Of a DNA stretch of 64,000 nucleotides, positions 26,478 to 34,795 are shown one piece after another. A program made the translations under genes and the position numbers. Numbering within the stretch: the first letter of the stretch is position 1; each line of letters starts with the position of its first letter. The stretch covers positions 26,417 to 90,416 of the forward strand of contig NZ_LDPO01000020.1 in the NCBI RefSeq assembly GCF_001021505.1, in the 5' to 3' direction. Origin of the DNA: Mycolicibacter heraklionensis. Lineage in GTDB: Bacteria; Actinomycetota; Actinomycetes; Mycobacteriales; Mycobacteriaceae. The notes beneath the pieces were generated by a model, which was not told the DNA's origin, did not search any database, and saw nothing but the letters and a program-made list of their open reading frames with translations.

Positions 26478-27104
26478 GTGAGCGACACAAAGGTGAAGTC
26501 CGGCCCGGGGCGTCCGGCCGGGGCGGACAGCGGCGACACCCGGCAGCGGGTGATCGATGCAGCGTGCCGTTGTTTCGCCGAGCACGGCTACGGCCCGGCA
26601 ACCAACAGTCTCATCGCCGAGTTGGCCGGGGTCACGGCCGGTGCGGTGTACTACCACTACGGAACCAAGAGCAAGCTTTTCGACGCCGTCTGTGAGGACG
26701 TGTACGGCAAGATCATCGCCCGCTCGACGGCGGTGGCGATGGCCACTCCGCAGTCCGTGCACGGGCTGCTGCGGTCGGTGCTGGCGGAGTCGATGCGGAT
26801 CAACCACGAGTCGCCCGCCCTGGCTGGTTTCGTGGCCACCGCTCCGATCGACGCCCGTCGTCACCCCGAACTCACCGAGGCGTTCGGCAAGCAGGCCGTC
26901 CGGATGACCGAGACCCTCGCCGCGGCGGTGCGAAACGGACAGGACCATGGACTGATTCCCGCCGACCGCGACCCCGTTGCGGTGGCCCACCTGATCGGCG
27001 CCATCGTCGACGGCTTCGCGCACGCCGCCGCAGCGACCGACGCCGCGGCGATGGACGCCATGACCGCACTCTTCGATTCGCTGCTGCTGAGCGCCAGCGA
27101 GTAG
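26478..27104 (+). CDS. TetR-family transcriptional regulator of the catabolic cluster
   Basis: A 208-residue TetR protein: N-terminal HTH (TNSLIAELAGVTAGAVYYHY, then GTKSKLFDAVCEDVY) and a helical ligand domain. GTG start at 26478. It sits between the SDR-Rieske pair (86 bases after) and the long operon at 27207 (102 bases before), both preceded by AT-rich sequence sharing ACTAAT. This makes it the likely local repressor, with a pathway intermediate as inducer (inference). Confidence 0.88.
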   Translation: MSDTKVKSGPGRPAGADSGDTRQRVIDAACRCFAEHGYGPATNSLIAELAGVTAGAVYYHYGTKSKLFDAVCEDVYGKIIARSTAVAMATPQSVHGLLRSVLAESMRINHESPALAGFVATAPIDARRHPELTEAFGKQAVRMTETLAAAVRNGQDHGLIPADRDPVAVAHLIGAIVDGFAHAAAATDAAAMDAMTALFDSLLLSASE

Positions 27105-27142
27105 CTGCCACCCCCGCCTCGCCACCGCGCCTCTGACGGTCA

Positions 27143-27196
27143 TTGACAGTGGATCGTGACCGGTGTTACAAATTAATTATTGAACCAACTAATAGA
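27143..27196 (+). promoter_or_regulatory. Putative promoter and AT-rich operator of the 14-gene operon
   Basis: A consensus -35 TTGACA at 27143-27148 is followed after 17 bases by TTACAA (27166-27171), a weak -10. It sits in a strongly AT-rich stretch (27166-27193) that contains ATTGAACCAACTAAT. That element resembles the ATTGGTGCACTAAT site at 24138. GAGGGGAG at 27195-27202 is the ribosome-binding site for the GTG at 27207. Confidence 0.45.
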
Positions 27197-27206
27197 GGGG
27201 AGCGCC

Positions 27207-28199
27207 GTGGCCGCCTCCGAAAACGTCGCGGGTCCGGACAACTCCACGCTGACGCGGATCTTCACCACCGCCACCCGGATCAAACTGTGCGACGAGAAAT
27301 TCCGCTCGCTGATCCTCACCGGGCAGGTCAGCGCCCAGTACTACTCACCGCGCGGCCAAGAGATCATCCCGGCGTCGATCGGCGCCCTGCTCAAGCCCAC
27401 CGACTACGTGGTCACCACCTACCGCGGGCTGCATGACCACCTGGCCAAGGGCGTGCCGATGCCGGAGCTGTGGGCCGAGTTCATGGGCAAGGCCACCGGC
27501 ACCTGCAAGGGCAAAGGCGGACCGATGCACATCACCCATCCGGCGTCGGGGCTGATGGTCACCACCGGCATCGTGGGAGGCGGCCTGCCGATTGCCGCCG
27601 GGCTGGCCCTGTCCGCGCAGCTGCAGGGCGGCGACCGGGTCACGGTGGTCAACTTCGGTGACGGCGCCACCAACATCGGGGCCTTCCACGAGGCGTGCAA
27701 TCTGGCCGGCCTGTGGAAACTGCCGGTGGTCTTCTGCTGCCAGAACAACCGGTACGCCGAACACACCTCGTTCGAGGACGGCACCAGTGTGGAGCGGATC
27801 GCCGACCGCGCCGCCAGCTACAACATGCCCGGTGTGCGGGTGGACGGCAACGACCCGATCGCGATGTACGCCGCGGCGAAGCGCGCCATCGAGCGAGCCC
27901 GTGCCGGGGAAGGTCCCACCCTCATCGAGGCGATGACCTTCCGGTTCTACGGCCACCAGATGTCCGACGGCAACGAATACATGAAGCCCGGCGAGCTCGA
28001 CGAGGCGCGCGCCGCCGACCCGGTGCTGGCCTTCCGGGAATGGCTGATCGACAACGACGTGCTCACCGCCGCCGACGTCGAGGCCATCGAGGCCGACGCC
28101 AAGTCCGAGATCGCGGCGGCGGTGAAGTTCGCCCTGGACAGTCCCGAACCGCCGCTGTCGGAAGGGCTGACCGACGTGTACGAGGAGGCGCTGGCGTGA
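27207..28199 (+). CDS. TPP-dependent 2-oxoacid/acetoin dehydrogenase E1 component, alpha subunit
   Basis: A 330-residue E1-alpha protein. The thiamine-diphosphate motif runs from GDGATN (NFGDGATNIGAFHEACN) to QNN (VFCCQNNRYAE), and the family loop RGLHDHLAKG is present. The family decarboxylates 2-oxoacids (pyruvate, branched-chain) or cleaves acetoin, passing the acyl group to lipoyl-E2. The GTG at 27207 has a good SD; an in-frame TTG at 27180 lies inside the promoter. The overlapping beta gene and the lone lipoyl domain at 34796 are presumed partners. Confidence 0.9.
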   Translation: MAASENVAGPDNSTLTRIFTTATRIKLCDEKFRSLILTGQVSAQYYSPRGQEIIPASIGALLKPTDYVVTTYRGLHDHLAKGVPMPELWAEFMGKATGTCKGKGGPMHITHPASGLMVTTGIVGGGLPIAAGLALSAQLQGGDRVTVVNFGDGATNIGAFHEACNLAGLWKLPVVFCCQNNRYAEHTSFEDGTSVERIADRAASYNMPGVRVDGNDPIAMYAAAKRAIERARAGEGPTLIEAMTFRFYGHQMSDGNEYMKPGELDEARAADPVLAFREWLIDNDVLTAADVEAIEADAKSEIAAAVKFALDSPEPPLSEGLTDVYEEALA

Positions 28200-29206
28200 G
28201 CGAGCAACCGATGTCGGGGTTCCAGGCGGTATGCAGCGCGCTTGACGACGCGCTGGGCCGCGACCCGTCGGTGATCCTGCTCGGTGAGGACATCGCCGAC
28301 CCCAGCGGCGGGGTGTTCAAGACGCAGGTGGGGTTGTCCACCAAGTACGGCGCTCATCGGGTGCGGGCCACGCCGATCAGCGAGCAGGCCATTGTCGGTG
28401 CGGCGATCGGCGCCGCGATCGGCGGGATGCGCCCGGTCGCCGAGATCATGCTGATGGACTTCCTCGCCGTCTGCATGGACCAGCTCTCCAACCACGCCGC
28501 CAAACTGCGCTACATGTCCGGCGGGCAGACGACCGTGCCGCTGACCATCCGCTGCGCCGCCGGTGCCGGAATGCAGTTCGGCGCCCAGCATTCGGAGATG
28601 CTGGAAGCCTGGCTGACCCACATTCCCGGCCTGAAAGTCGTGGTGCCCAGCAACCCCGCCGACGCCAAAGGACTGTTGACCGCAGCCATCTTCGACCCGG
28701 ACCCGGTTGTGGTGGTAGAGCAGAGCCTGCTGTATTTCGGGCCACCGCAACCGGTTCCGACCGGCCACCACCTGGTTCCACTCGGCAGTGCCGCCACCGT
28801 GCGGCCGGGCAGCGACATCACCCTGATCAGCTACGGCCGGCAGGTGCACGACGCGCTGGCCGCCGCCGAACGGCTGGCGCAGGACTCCATCGACGCCGAG
28901 GTGATCGATCTGCGGTCCCTGGTGCCGTTGGACGAGAACACCATCCTGGCGTCGGTCGGGCGCACCCGGCACGCCGTCGTCGTCCATGAGGCGGTGCGCC
29001 GCAGCGGCTTCGGCGCCGAGCTGGCCAGCCTCATCACCGAGAACCTCTTCGATGAGCTGGGTTCCCCGGTGCAGCGAGTGGCCGGCGCCAACACCCCGAT
29101 TCCGTTCGCGAAAGTTCTCGAGGACGCGTTCGTGCCCCACCCCGATCAGATCGTCGCAGCCGCCAAGGCGACGCTGGCCCGGTCGCGGACCGCGCTGAGG
29201 GGATAG
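28196..29206 (+). CDS. TPP-dependent 2-oxoacid/acetoin dehydrogenase E1 component, beta subunit
   Basis: A 336-residue transketolase-like E1-beta with LLGEDIADPSGGVFK, the E1-beta block PISEQAIVGAAIGAA and a C-terminal transketolase domain (SYGRQVHDALAAAERL, EVIDLRSLVPLD). The GTG overlaps the alpha stop (GTGA), so the two are made in equal amounts for an alpha2beta2 enzyme. No E2 acyltransferase or E3 dihydrolipoamide dehydrogenase follows. Confidence 0.92.
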   Translation: MSEQPMSGFQAVCSALDDALGRDPSVILLGEDIADPSGGVFKTQVGLSTKYGAHRVRATPISEQAIVGAAIGAAIGGMRPVAEIMLMDFLAVCMDQLSNHAAKLRYMSGGQTTVPLTIRCAAGAGMQFGAQHSEMLEAWLTHIPGLKVVVPSNPADAKGLLTAAIFDPDPVVVVEQSLLYFGPPQPVPTGHHLVPLGSAATVRPGSDITLISYGRQVHDALAAAERLAQDSIDAEVIDLRSLVPLDENTILASVGRTRHAVVVHEAVRRSGFGAELASLITENLFDELGSPVQRVAGANTPIPFAKVLEDAFVPHPDQIVAAAKATLARSRTALRG

Positions 29207-29210
29207 CCGG

Positions 29211-30719
29211 TTGGTCTACGGGATTGCGCAGCATGCCGAGCGCGACGACGGAGTGGCCCTCACCGATGGGGTCGCCGCATGGACGTGGCCGCAACTGAAT
29301 TCGCTGCTCAACCGGGCCGTTCACTGGCTGCTGTCGCTGGGGGTCGAACCCGGACAGCGGATTGCGGTGATGGCCGAGAACAGCGCGCACACCGCGCTGG
29401 CGCACCTGGCGACCACCTACGCGGGACTGTCAGTGGTGCCGGTGAGCTACCACCTCGCCGCCGGCGAAGTCGGCTACATCCTGCGGGACGCGTCGGTGCA
29501 CACCGTGCTGTGCAGTGCGCGCGCCGCGGCGACCGTGCGTGAGGCGGATCTGGACGTCGCCGTAGTGGACTGGGACGAATTCGACCGCGCTGTGGCGTCG
29601 TATTCCGGCGCCGAGCCGTCGGACGCGATCACACCGGCGGCTCCGCTCTACTACACCTCCGGCACCACCGGGCGGCCCAAGGGTGTGGAGCTTCCCCCGC
29701 AGATGTTCCCGGGTGGTGCATCCATGGTGGACCACGTCGAGCAGATCAGAGCGTCGCGGATCCGTCCGGCCGGAAAGCATCTGGTGGTCGCGCCGATGCA
29801 CCACACCGGCCCGATCACCGGCGTGCGCGGCCTGATGGTCGGCACCACGCTGGTCATTGCGCCCAAGTTCGACGCGGAGGCGGTGCTGGCCGCCATCGAC
29901 GCGCACCGGATCGCGTCATCGATGATGGTGCCCACCCATTTCTCACGAATGCTGGCCCTGCCCAAGAGTATTCGGGATCGTTACGACGTCAGCAGCTTGC
30001 GCAGCATCATTCATACCGGCGCGGCGTGTCCGGTGCACGTGAAACGGGCGATGATCGACTGGTTCGGGCCGGTGTTCATCGAGGCATACGGGTCTACCGA
30101 GGCGGGCACCATCACCATGATCGACTCAGGCGAATGGTTGGCTCACCCCGGTTCGGTCGGGCGGGCGCTGCCCGGCTGCGAGGTGACCATCCGCAGCGAA
30201 GACGGCACCGTGTTGCCCAGCGGCGAATCCGGTCTGGTCTGTGTGGAATCGACTACCGGGCACCGGCCCAGCTACCACGGTGATCCGGAGAAGACACGGC
30301 GCAGCTACGTCGCTGACGGGGTCTTTGCGATCGGCGAGATCGGCTACCTCGATGCCGACGGCTATCTGTATCTGACCGATCGGGCCTCCGACATGGTGGT
30401 CAGCGGCGGAGTGAACCTGTATCCGGCCGAGTCCGAGGAGGTGCTGCGCACCCACGCGAGCGTCCGCGACGTCGCGGTGATCGGCATCCCGCACGACGAT
30501 CTCGGTGAACAGCTCTGCGCGCTGGTGGTCGCCGACCCCGGCACCGACCCCGCCGAGCTCGTCGCCTGGTGCCGGGCCCGGTTGTCGCACTACAAGTGTC
30601 CAAGCGTGGTGGAGCTGGTGGAGTTCGAGCTGCGCTCGGCGATGGGCAAGATCAACAAGCGTCAGCTGCGCGACGGCTACCTGGCTGCGCGCCGAGCGTC
30701 CGAAGCGGTGAGCTCCTGA
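29211..30719 (+). CDS. Acyl-CoA synthetase (FadD-type, AMP-forming)
   Basis: A 502-residue ANL-superfamily ligase. The phosphate loop is YYTSGTTGRPKG (about residues 145-156), the A5 motif EAYGSTEAG, the hinge YLYLTDRASDMVVSGG and the C-terminal catalytic lysine in MGKINKRQL. It activates a carboxylic acid to its CoA thioester, probably the acid released by the aldehyde dehydrogenases of this operon. It starts at TTG 29211, 4 bases after the E1-beta stop. Confidence 0.92.
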   Translation: MVYGIAQHAERDDGVALTDGVAAWTWPQLNSLLNRAVHWLLSLGVEPGQRIAVMAENSAHTALAHLATTYAGLSVVPVSYHLAAGEVGYILRDASVHTVLCSARAAATVREADLDVAVVDWDEFDRAVASYSGAEPSDAITPAAPLYYTSGTTGRPKGVELPPQMFPGGASMVDHVEQIRASRIRPAGKHLVVAPMHHTGPITGVRGLMVGTTLVIAPKFDAEAVLAAIDAHRIASSMMVPTHFSRMLALPKSIRDRYDVSSLRSIIHTGAACPVHVKRAMIDWFGPVFIEAYGSTEAGTITMIDSGEWLAHPGSVGRALPGCEVTIRSEDGTVLPSGESGLVCVESTTGHRPSYHGDPEKTRRSYVADGVFAIGEIGYLDADGYLYLTDRASDMVVSGGVNLYPAESEEVLRTHASVRDVAVIGIPHDDLGEQLCALVVADPGTDPAELVAWCRARLSHYKCPSVVELVEFELRSAMGKINKRQLRDGYLAARRASEAVSS

Positions 30720-31696
30720 TGCCGGCGGCCGGGCTCGACGCCGCGCGGATGTTCGCATTCACCGACGAACACGACGCGCTACGCGGTGTGCTGCGTGACT
30801 ACTTCGCCGCTACCGCAGATCTGGAGCGCGGACTCCGGTGGCAGCGCCTGCTCACCGAGATCGGCCTGGACGATCTGCTGTTCAACGACGGTGGATCGGC
30901 GGTCGAATTGGCGATCCTGGCCGAAGAATCCGGGGCCGCCTTATTCGACGGACCGCTGCTCTCGGCGACGGTGGTGGGCCCGCTGGCCAATGCGCCCGCA
31001 TTCGACCGAGTGCGCAACGGGGAGCGCGGGGTATCGGCGGCGGTCTCACTGACCCGGGTCGACGGCGAGCGTTCCGATCACTGTTGGGATTTCAGCGACG
31101 ACACCGTCGTGGTGGGTGCGACCGACGGCGGACTGGTGCTCGGCACAGAGCTGCGGGCCCTGTCCGGTTTGGACCTGTCTCGGACCATGGGCCGCGGCAC
31201 CGACGTGGGAACACCGCTGGATTGTTCGCCGGAAACCGTGACCGCGATGCGCCGCCGCGGCGACCTGGCGCTCTCCGCGGAGCTCCTCGGGGTGGCGCAG
31301 CGGGCGCTGGACGGCACCGTCGACTATGTCAGCCAGCGCGTGCAATTCGGCAGAACGATCGGATCGTTCCAAGCCATCAAACATCGGCTGGCCGACCTGC
31401 TCGCCCAGGTGGAGCTGACTCGCTCCGCCGTGTACGCCGCTGCCTGGCAGTTCCCGGACGGCACTGCCCAGGCCGAGCTGGACCTCGCCGTGGCCGCCGC
31501 ACTCGCGCGGCAGACCGCCGTCGAGATGACCAAGGCCGCCGTTCAATTGCACGGCGGAATCGCGATCACCTGGGAGCACTGGGCGCACCGCTACCTGCGC
31601 CGGGCCCACGCGGTGACCGCTCTCACCGGAACCGCGGCACACCACCGGCGCCGGCTGGCCGCGCTGATCGGCACGGGGGAGTGTGCCGATGGCTGA
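30719..31696 (+). CDS. Acyl-CoA dehydrogenase, short form (FadE heteromer subunit 1)
   Basis: A 325-residue acyl-CoA dehydrogenase-fold protein, about 60 residues shorter than a classical homotetrameric enzyme. The C-terminal domain is clear (VQFGRTIGSFQAIKHRLADL, LHGGIAITWEHWAHRYLRR) but the N-terminal domain is reduced and lacks the TEPxAGSD motif. Paired short FadE genes in mycobacterial sterol pathways (ChsE type) form alpha2beta2 enzymes with shared flavin sites; this pair fits that pattern. Start/stop overlaps (TGATG) join it to fadD. Confidence 0.85.
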   Translation: MPAAGLDAARMFAFTDEHDALRGVLRDYFAATADLERGLRWQRLLTEIGLDDLLFNDGGSAVELAILAEESGAALFDGPLLSATVVGPLANAPAFDRVRNGERGVSAAVSLTRVDGERSDHCWDFSDDTVVVGATDGGLVLGTELRALSGLDLSRTMGRGTDVGTPLDCSPETVTAMRRRGDLALSAELLGVAQRALDGTVDYVSQRVQFGRTIGSFQAIKHRLADLLAQVELTRSAVYAAAWQFPDGTAQAELDLAVAAALARQTAVEMTKAAVQLHGGIAITWEHWAHRYLRRAHAVTALTGTAAHHRRRLAALIGTGECADG

Positions 31697-32684
31697 CCAG
31701 AGCTTCGACCCCGACACCGCTCGACGCTGGTATGAGTCGGCCAGCGCCCAAGCCGATCTGCCGGTGCACCATTTCGTACCGCTCACCCTGATCGGCCCGG
31801 CCGTCATCGAATGGGGCACCGACGAGCAGCGCCGCCGGTACCTTCCCGGGATCGTCTCCGGTGACGACATGTGGTGCCAGTTGTTCAGCGAACCGGGCGC
31901 CGGGTCCGACCTGGCCAGCCTGGCCACCCGCGCGGTACCGGACGGCGCCGGGGGCTGGATCGTCGACGGGCAGAAGGTATGGAGCTCCTTCGCTGACCTG
32001 TCTCGGTACGGAATGCTGTTGGCGCGCACCGATGTCGACCAGCCGAAGAACGCCGGCATCACCTGCTTCGTCGTCGACCTGGCGGCTGCGGGGGTGACGG
32101 TGCGGCCGTTGCGCCAGATGACCGGCAGCGAACACTTCTGCGAAGTCTTCTTGGAAGGCGTCGCCCTGCCCGCCGACGCCATGCTCGGACCGCTGAACGG
32201 TGGCTGGCGGGTGGCGATGTCGACCCTGACCGCCGAACGATCCGGCCTGTCGGAGTCGTCGGCCGCCAGCGGGGTGGAGATCGGCCCGGTGGTGGAGCTG
32301 GCCCGGCGCCGCGGTGGCTGGCAGGACGGGATGCTGTCCGACCGGCTGGCCTCGCTGATCGCCACCGAACGCGCACTGTCGCTGACCAACCTGCGACTGC
32401 ACAACACCGGCGACGCCAAAGGATCCATCACCAAACTGCTGCAATCCGAGCTCTCCCAGCGCATCAGCGAACTGGCCTTCGACCTGGCCGGGCCGTCGGC
32501 CGCGTGCTGGGACGGCGACGAGGAACCGGCCGAGACCTACGGACTGCTGGACAGCCGCCGGCTCACCGTCGCCGGTGGGACCTCGGAGATTCAGCGCAAC
32601 ATCATCGCCGAGCGGGTACTCGGACTCGAGCGCGAGCCCGACCTCGACCGCGGCCGACCCTGGCGCGAACTGCGGCGGGGCTGA
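31689..32684 (+). CDS. Acyl-CoA dehydrogenase, short form (FadE heteromer subunit 2)
   Basis: A 331-residue acyl-CoA dehydrogenase-fold protein with LFSEPGAGSDLASL, the substrate loop QKVWSSFADL and the C-terminal AGGTSEIQRNIIAERVLGL. It lacks the first helices of a full-length enzyme. It complements the preceding gene, which has the C-terminal features but not the AGSD motif; this supports a heteromeric enzyme. The ATG at 31689, with GGGGGAG 8 bases upstream, was preferred to GTG 31683. It overlaps the previous gene by 8 bases. Confidence 0.87.
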   Translation: MADQSFDPDTARRWYESASAQADLPVHHFVPLTLIGPAVIEWGTDEQRRRYLPGIVSGDDMWCQLFSEPGAGSDLASLATRAVPDGAGGWIVDGQKVWSSFADLSRYGMLLARTDVDQPKNAGITCFVVDLAAAGVTVRPLRQMTGSEHFCEVFLEGVALPADAMLGPLNGGWRVAMSTLTAERSGLSESSAASGVEIGPVVELARRRGGWQDGMLSDRLASLIATERALSLTNLRLHNTGDAKGSITKLLQSELSQRISELAFDLAGPSAACWDGDEEPAETYGLLDSRRLTVAGGTSEIQRNIIAERVLGLEREPDLDRGRPWRELRRG

Positions 32685-32685
32685 G

Positions 32686-33015
32686 ATGGCCACCGTCACC
32701 GTCCAACCGTCCGGCGTCCGATTCGGCGCCGCTGACGGGCAGACCATCATGGCCGCCGCCGAAGCCGCCGGTTACCGCTGGCCGACGATCTGCGGCGGTA
32801 ACGGCGAATGCCTGGTCTGCCATGTCGAGGTTCTCGCACACCCGGATCGGCTGGCCCCGCCGAGTGAGACCGAATCCCGTGCGGTTCGCGGCATCTCCGG
32901 TGATCACGGCGGGCGCGGGGACCAGGTCCGGCTGGCTTGCCAGGCCGCCGTCCATGGCGACGTCGTCATCCGCAAGCGCGGGGTGCGTGCCCGCAGACAG
33001 GAGCCCAGCGCATGA
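32686..33015 (+). CDS. Plant-type [2Fe-2S] ferredoxin
   Basis: A 109-residue ferredoxin with cysteines 36, 42 and 45 (CGGNGECLVC) and Cys85 (RLACQ), the plant/adrenodoxin-type [2Fe-2S] arrangement. It is a candidate electron donor to the Rieske oxygenase (or the P450). It starts one base after the FadE stop and overlaps the DUF35 gene by 4 bases. A Gly/Asp-rich insertion (GDHGGRGDQ) precedes the last cysteine. Confidence 0.87.
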   Translation: MATVTVQPSGVRFGAADGQTIMAAAEAAGYRWPTICGGNGECLVCHVEVLAHPDRLAPPSETESRAVRGISGDHGGRGDQVRLACQAAVHGDVVIRKRGVRARRQEPSA

Positions 33016-33437
33016 CCGCCGAACCGATCGACTCCGCGATCATGGAACTCGTCGACGGCGAAGTCCGGCTGCTCGGCGGGCGATGTGCGGACTGCGGGGA
33101 GATCAGCTTCCCGCGCGCGGACAGCTGCCCGCGCTGCGGCGCCGGCCGGGTCGAGCCGGTCCGGCTGGCCGACCGCGGTGAGCTGTGGAGCTGGACCATT
33201 CAGCGCTTCCCGCCGCCCAGCCCGCCGTATCTGCCAGCCGGTGACGAGTTCACGCCCTTCGGTGTGGGCTATGTCGAACTGCCCGGCGAGGTCATCGTCG
33301 AGACCCGACTCACCGAATCCGATCCGGACCGGCTGCGTATCGGGATGCCGATGCGGCTCACCGGGATCGAGGTACAGGCCGAAACCGGCACCGCAACCAC
33401 GTTCGCGTTTACACCGGACGAGAAGGAGGGACGCTGA
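33012..33437 (+). CDS. DUF35 (Zn-ribbon/OB-fold) acyl-CoA-associated protein
   Basis: A 141-residue protein: an N-terminal rubredoxin-like zinc ribbon with two CxxC pairs (RCADCGE and SCPRCGAG), then an OB fold (SWTIQRFPPPSPPYLP ... FGVGYVELPGEVIVETRL). In sterol side-chain degradation, DUF35 proteins bind thiolase-like aldolases (Ltp2) and deliver CoA substrate. The thiolase-like gene begins at the overlapping TGATG, so a complex between the two is likely. Confidence 0.88.
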   Translation: MTAEPIDSAIMELVDGEVRLLGGRCADCGEISFPRADSCPRCGAGRVEPVRLADRGELWSWTIQRFPPPSPPYLPAGDEFTPFGVGYVELPGEVIVETRLTESDPDRLRIGMPMRLTGIEVQAETGTATTFAFTPDEKEGR

Positions 33438-34582
33438 TGTCATCCGTGGCCATCATCGGCATCGGCTGTCGGCCGTTCGGCCGCTACCTCGACACCACCG
33501 CCCGCAAGGAGGCCGTGCGTGCGGTGCGCGCCGCGCTCGACGACGCCGCGATGTCCTGGGGTGACATCGATTACGCGGTCGGCGGCAGCATGGACGGCGG
33601 TTCGGCGGACACTCTGGTCGCCGATCTCGGACTGACCGGGGTGCCGTTCGTCAACGTGCTCAACGGTTGCGCCACCGGCACCAGTTCACTGGTCGCTGCG
33701 GTGCAGGCGATCGGTTCGGGGGCCGCCGAGACGGCGCTGGTCGTCGGTTTCGACTCGCATCCGCGGGGCGCGTTCGCGATCCGGCCGGAAGCACTGGGCC
33801 TGGGGCGGTGGTACGGCACCACCGGATTGGCCATGACGTCACAGTTCTTTGCGTTGAAGATCCAGCGCTATCTGCACGAGCACGGGCTGCCCGCGCGGCT
33901 GCTGGAAACAGTAGCGAGCAAGGCGTTCCGCAACGGGGCGCTGAACCCGAACGCCTGGCGGCGCAAGCCGCTGACCGAGGCCGACGTGCGTGAGTCGATG
34001 ATGCTGTCCGACCCACTGCGCCAGTACATGCTCTGCTCGCCCGGGGACGGCGCCGCCGCTCTGGTGCTGTGTCGGGCCGACCGCGCCAAGCAGTATCGCG
34101 CCGATCCGGTGTACATCGCGGGCGCGGCCGTGCGGACCCGGCGGCCCGGATCTTTCGAGGTGCTCAGCCCGTCGCTGTCGGTGCGCCGCGGTGTTAGTCC
34201 GAGTGTGGATGCGGCAGCAGCGGCGTTCGCGGCGGCCGGTATCGGTCCCGGCGAGGTCGACCTGGCCCAGCTGCAGGACACCGACGCCGGGGCGGAGCTC
34301 ATCCACCTGGCCGAGACGGGCCTGTGCGAACACGGCGCGCAGACCGACCTCATTGACGCGGGCGCCACCGAACTCACCGGCCGGCTGCCGATCAACACCG
34401 ACGGCGGCTGCCTGGCCAACGGCGAGCCGATCGGCGCGTCGGGGCTGCGCCAGATCCACGAGAACGTACTCCAGCTGCGCGGCGCGGCGGGCGGTCGTCA
34501 GGTCGGCGGAACGCCCCGGGTGGCGTTCTCCCACGTTTACGGCGCGCCGGGGCTGAGCGCCTGCACCGTCCTGACCCGGTGA
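33437..34582 (+). CDS. Thiolase-like / SCPx-type lipid-transfer protein
   Basis: A 381-residue thiolase-fold protein with active-site cysteine in VLNGCATGTSS and the C-terminal GGCLANGEPIGASGLRQ and HVYGAPG. The usual thiolase His of GHPxG-type is replaced by GEPIGASG, as in the Ltp2/nonspecific lipid-transfer group, which acts as retro-aldolase or thiolase on bulky CoA esters. With DUF35 it probably removes a two- or three-carbon unit. Reaction (aldol or Claisen cleavage) not settled. Confidence 0.86.
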   Translation: MSSVAIIGIGCRPFGRYLDTTARKEAVRAVRAALDDAAMSWGDIDYAVGGSMDGGSADTLVADLGLTGVPFVNVLNGCATGTSSLVAAVQAIGSGAAETALVVGFDSHPRGAFAIRPEALGLGRWYGTTGLAMTSQFFALKIQRYLHEHGLPARLLETVASKAFRNGALNPNAWRRKPLTEADVRESMMLSDPLRQYMLCSPGDGAAALVLCRADRAKQYRADPVYIAGAAVRTRRPGSFEVLSPSLSVRRGVSPSVDAAAAAFAAAGIGPGEVDLAQLQDTDAGAELIHLAETGLCEHGAQTDLIDAGATELTGRLPINTDGGCLANGEPIGASGLRQIHENVLQLRGAAGGRQVGGTPRVAFSHVYGAPGLSACTVLTR

Positions 34583-34593
34583 TCGGAGGAACC

Positions 34594-34785
34594 GTGAAAG
34601 TGCTTGTCGACCAAGACCGCTGCGTCGGTCACGGAATATGCGAGATGAAAGCCCCGGACGTCTTCGCCATCGGCGACGACGGCGTCTCACACGTGCTTGT
34701 CGACGAGATCTCCGACGATCACCGCGATGCGGTGGCCGACGCGGTGGCGTCCTGCCCGAGCCAGGCGTTGCGGCTCACCGACTAG
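34594..34785 (+). CDS. [3Fe-4S]/[4Fe-4S]-type mycobacterial ferredoxin (P450 partner type)
   Basis: A 63-residue ferredoxin with Cys10-x2-His13-x2-Cys16 (CVGHGIC) and Cys54-Pro (SCPSQAL). The histidine replaces the second cysteine, as in the ferredoxins that reduce mycobacterial cytochromes P450. The GTG at 34594 follows GGAGGA. The P450 at 22830 lies in the opposite operon, so this gene functionally links the two operons. Confidence 0.87.
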   Translation: MKVLVDQDRCVGHGICEMKAPDVFAIGDDGVSHVLVDEISDDHRDAVADAVASCPSQALRLTD

Positions 34786-34795
34786 GAAGGTTGCG

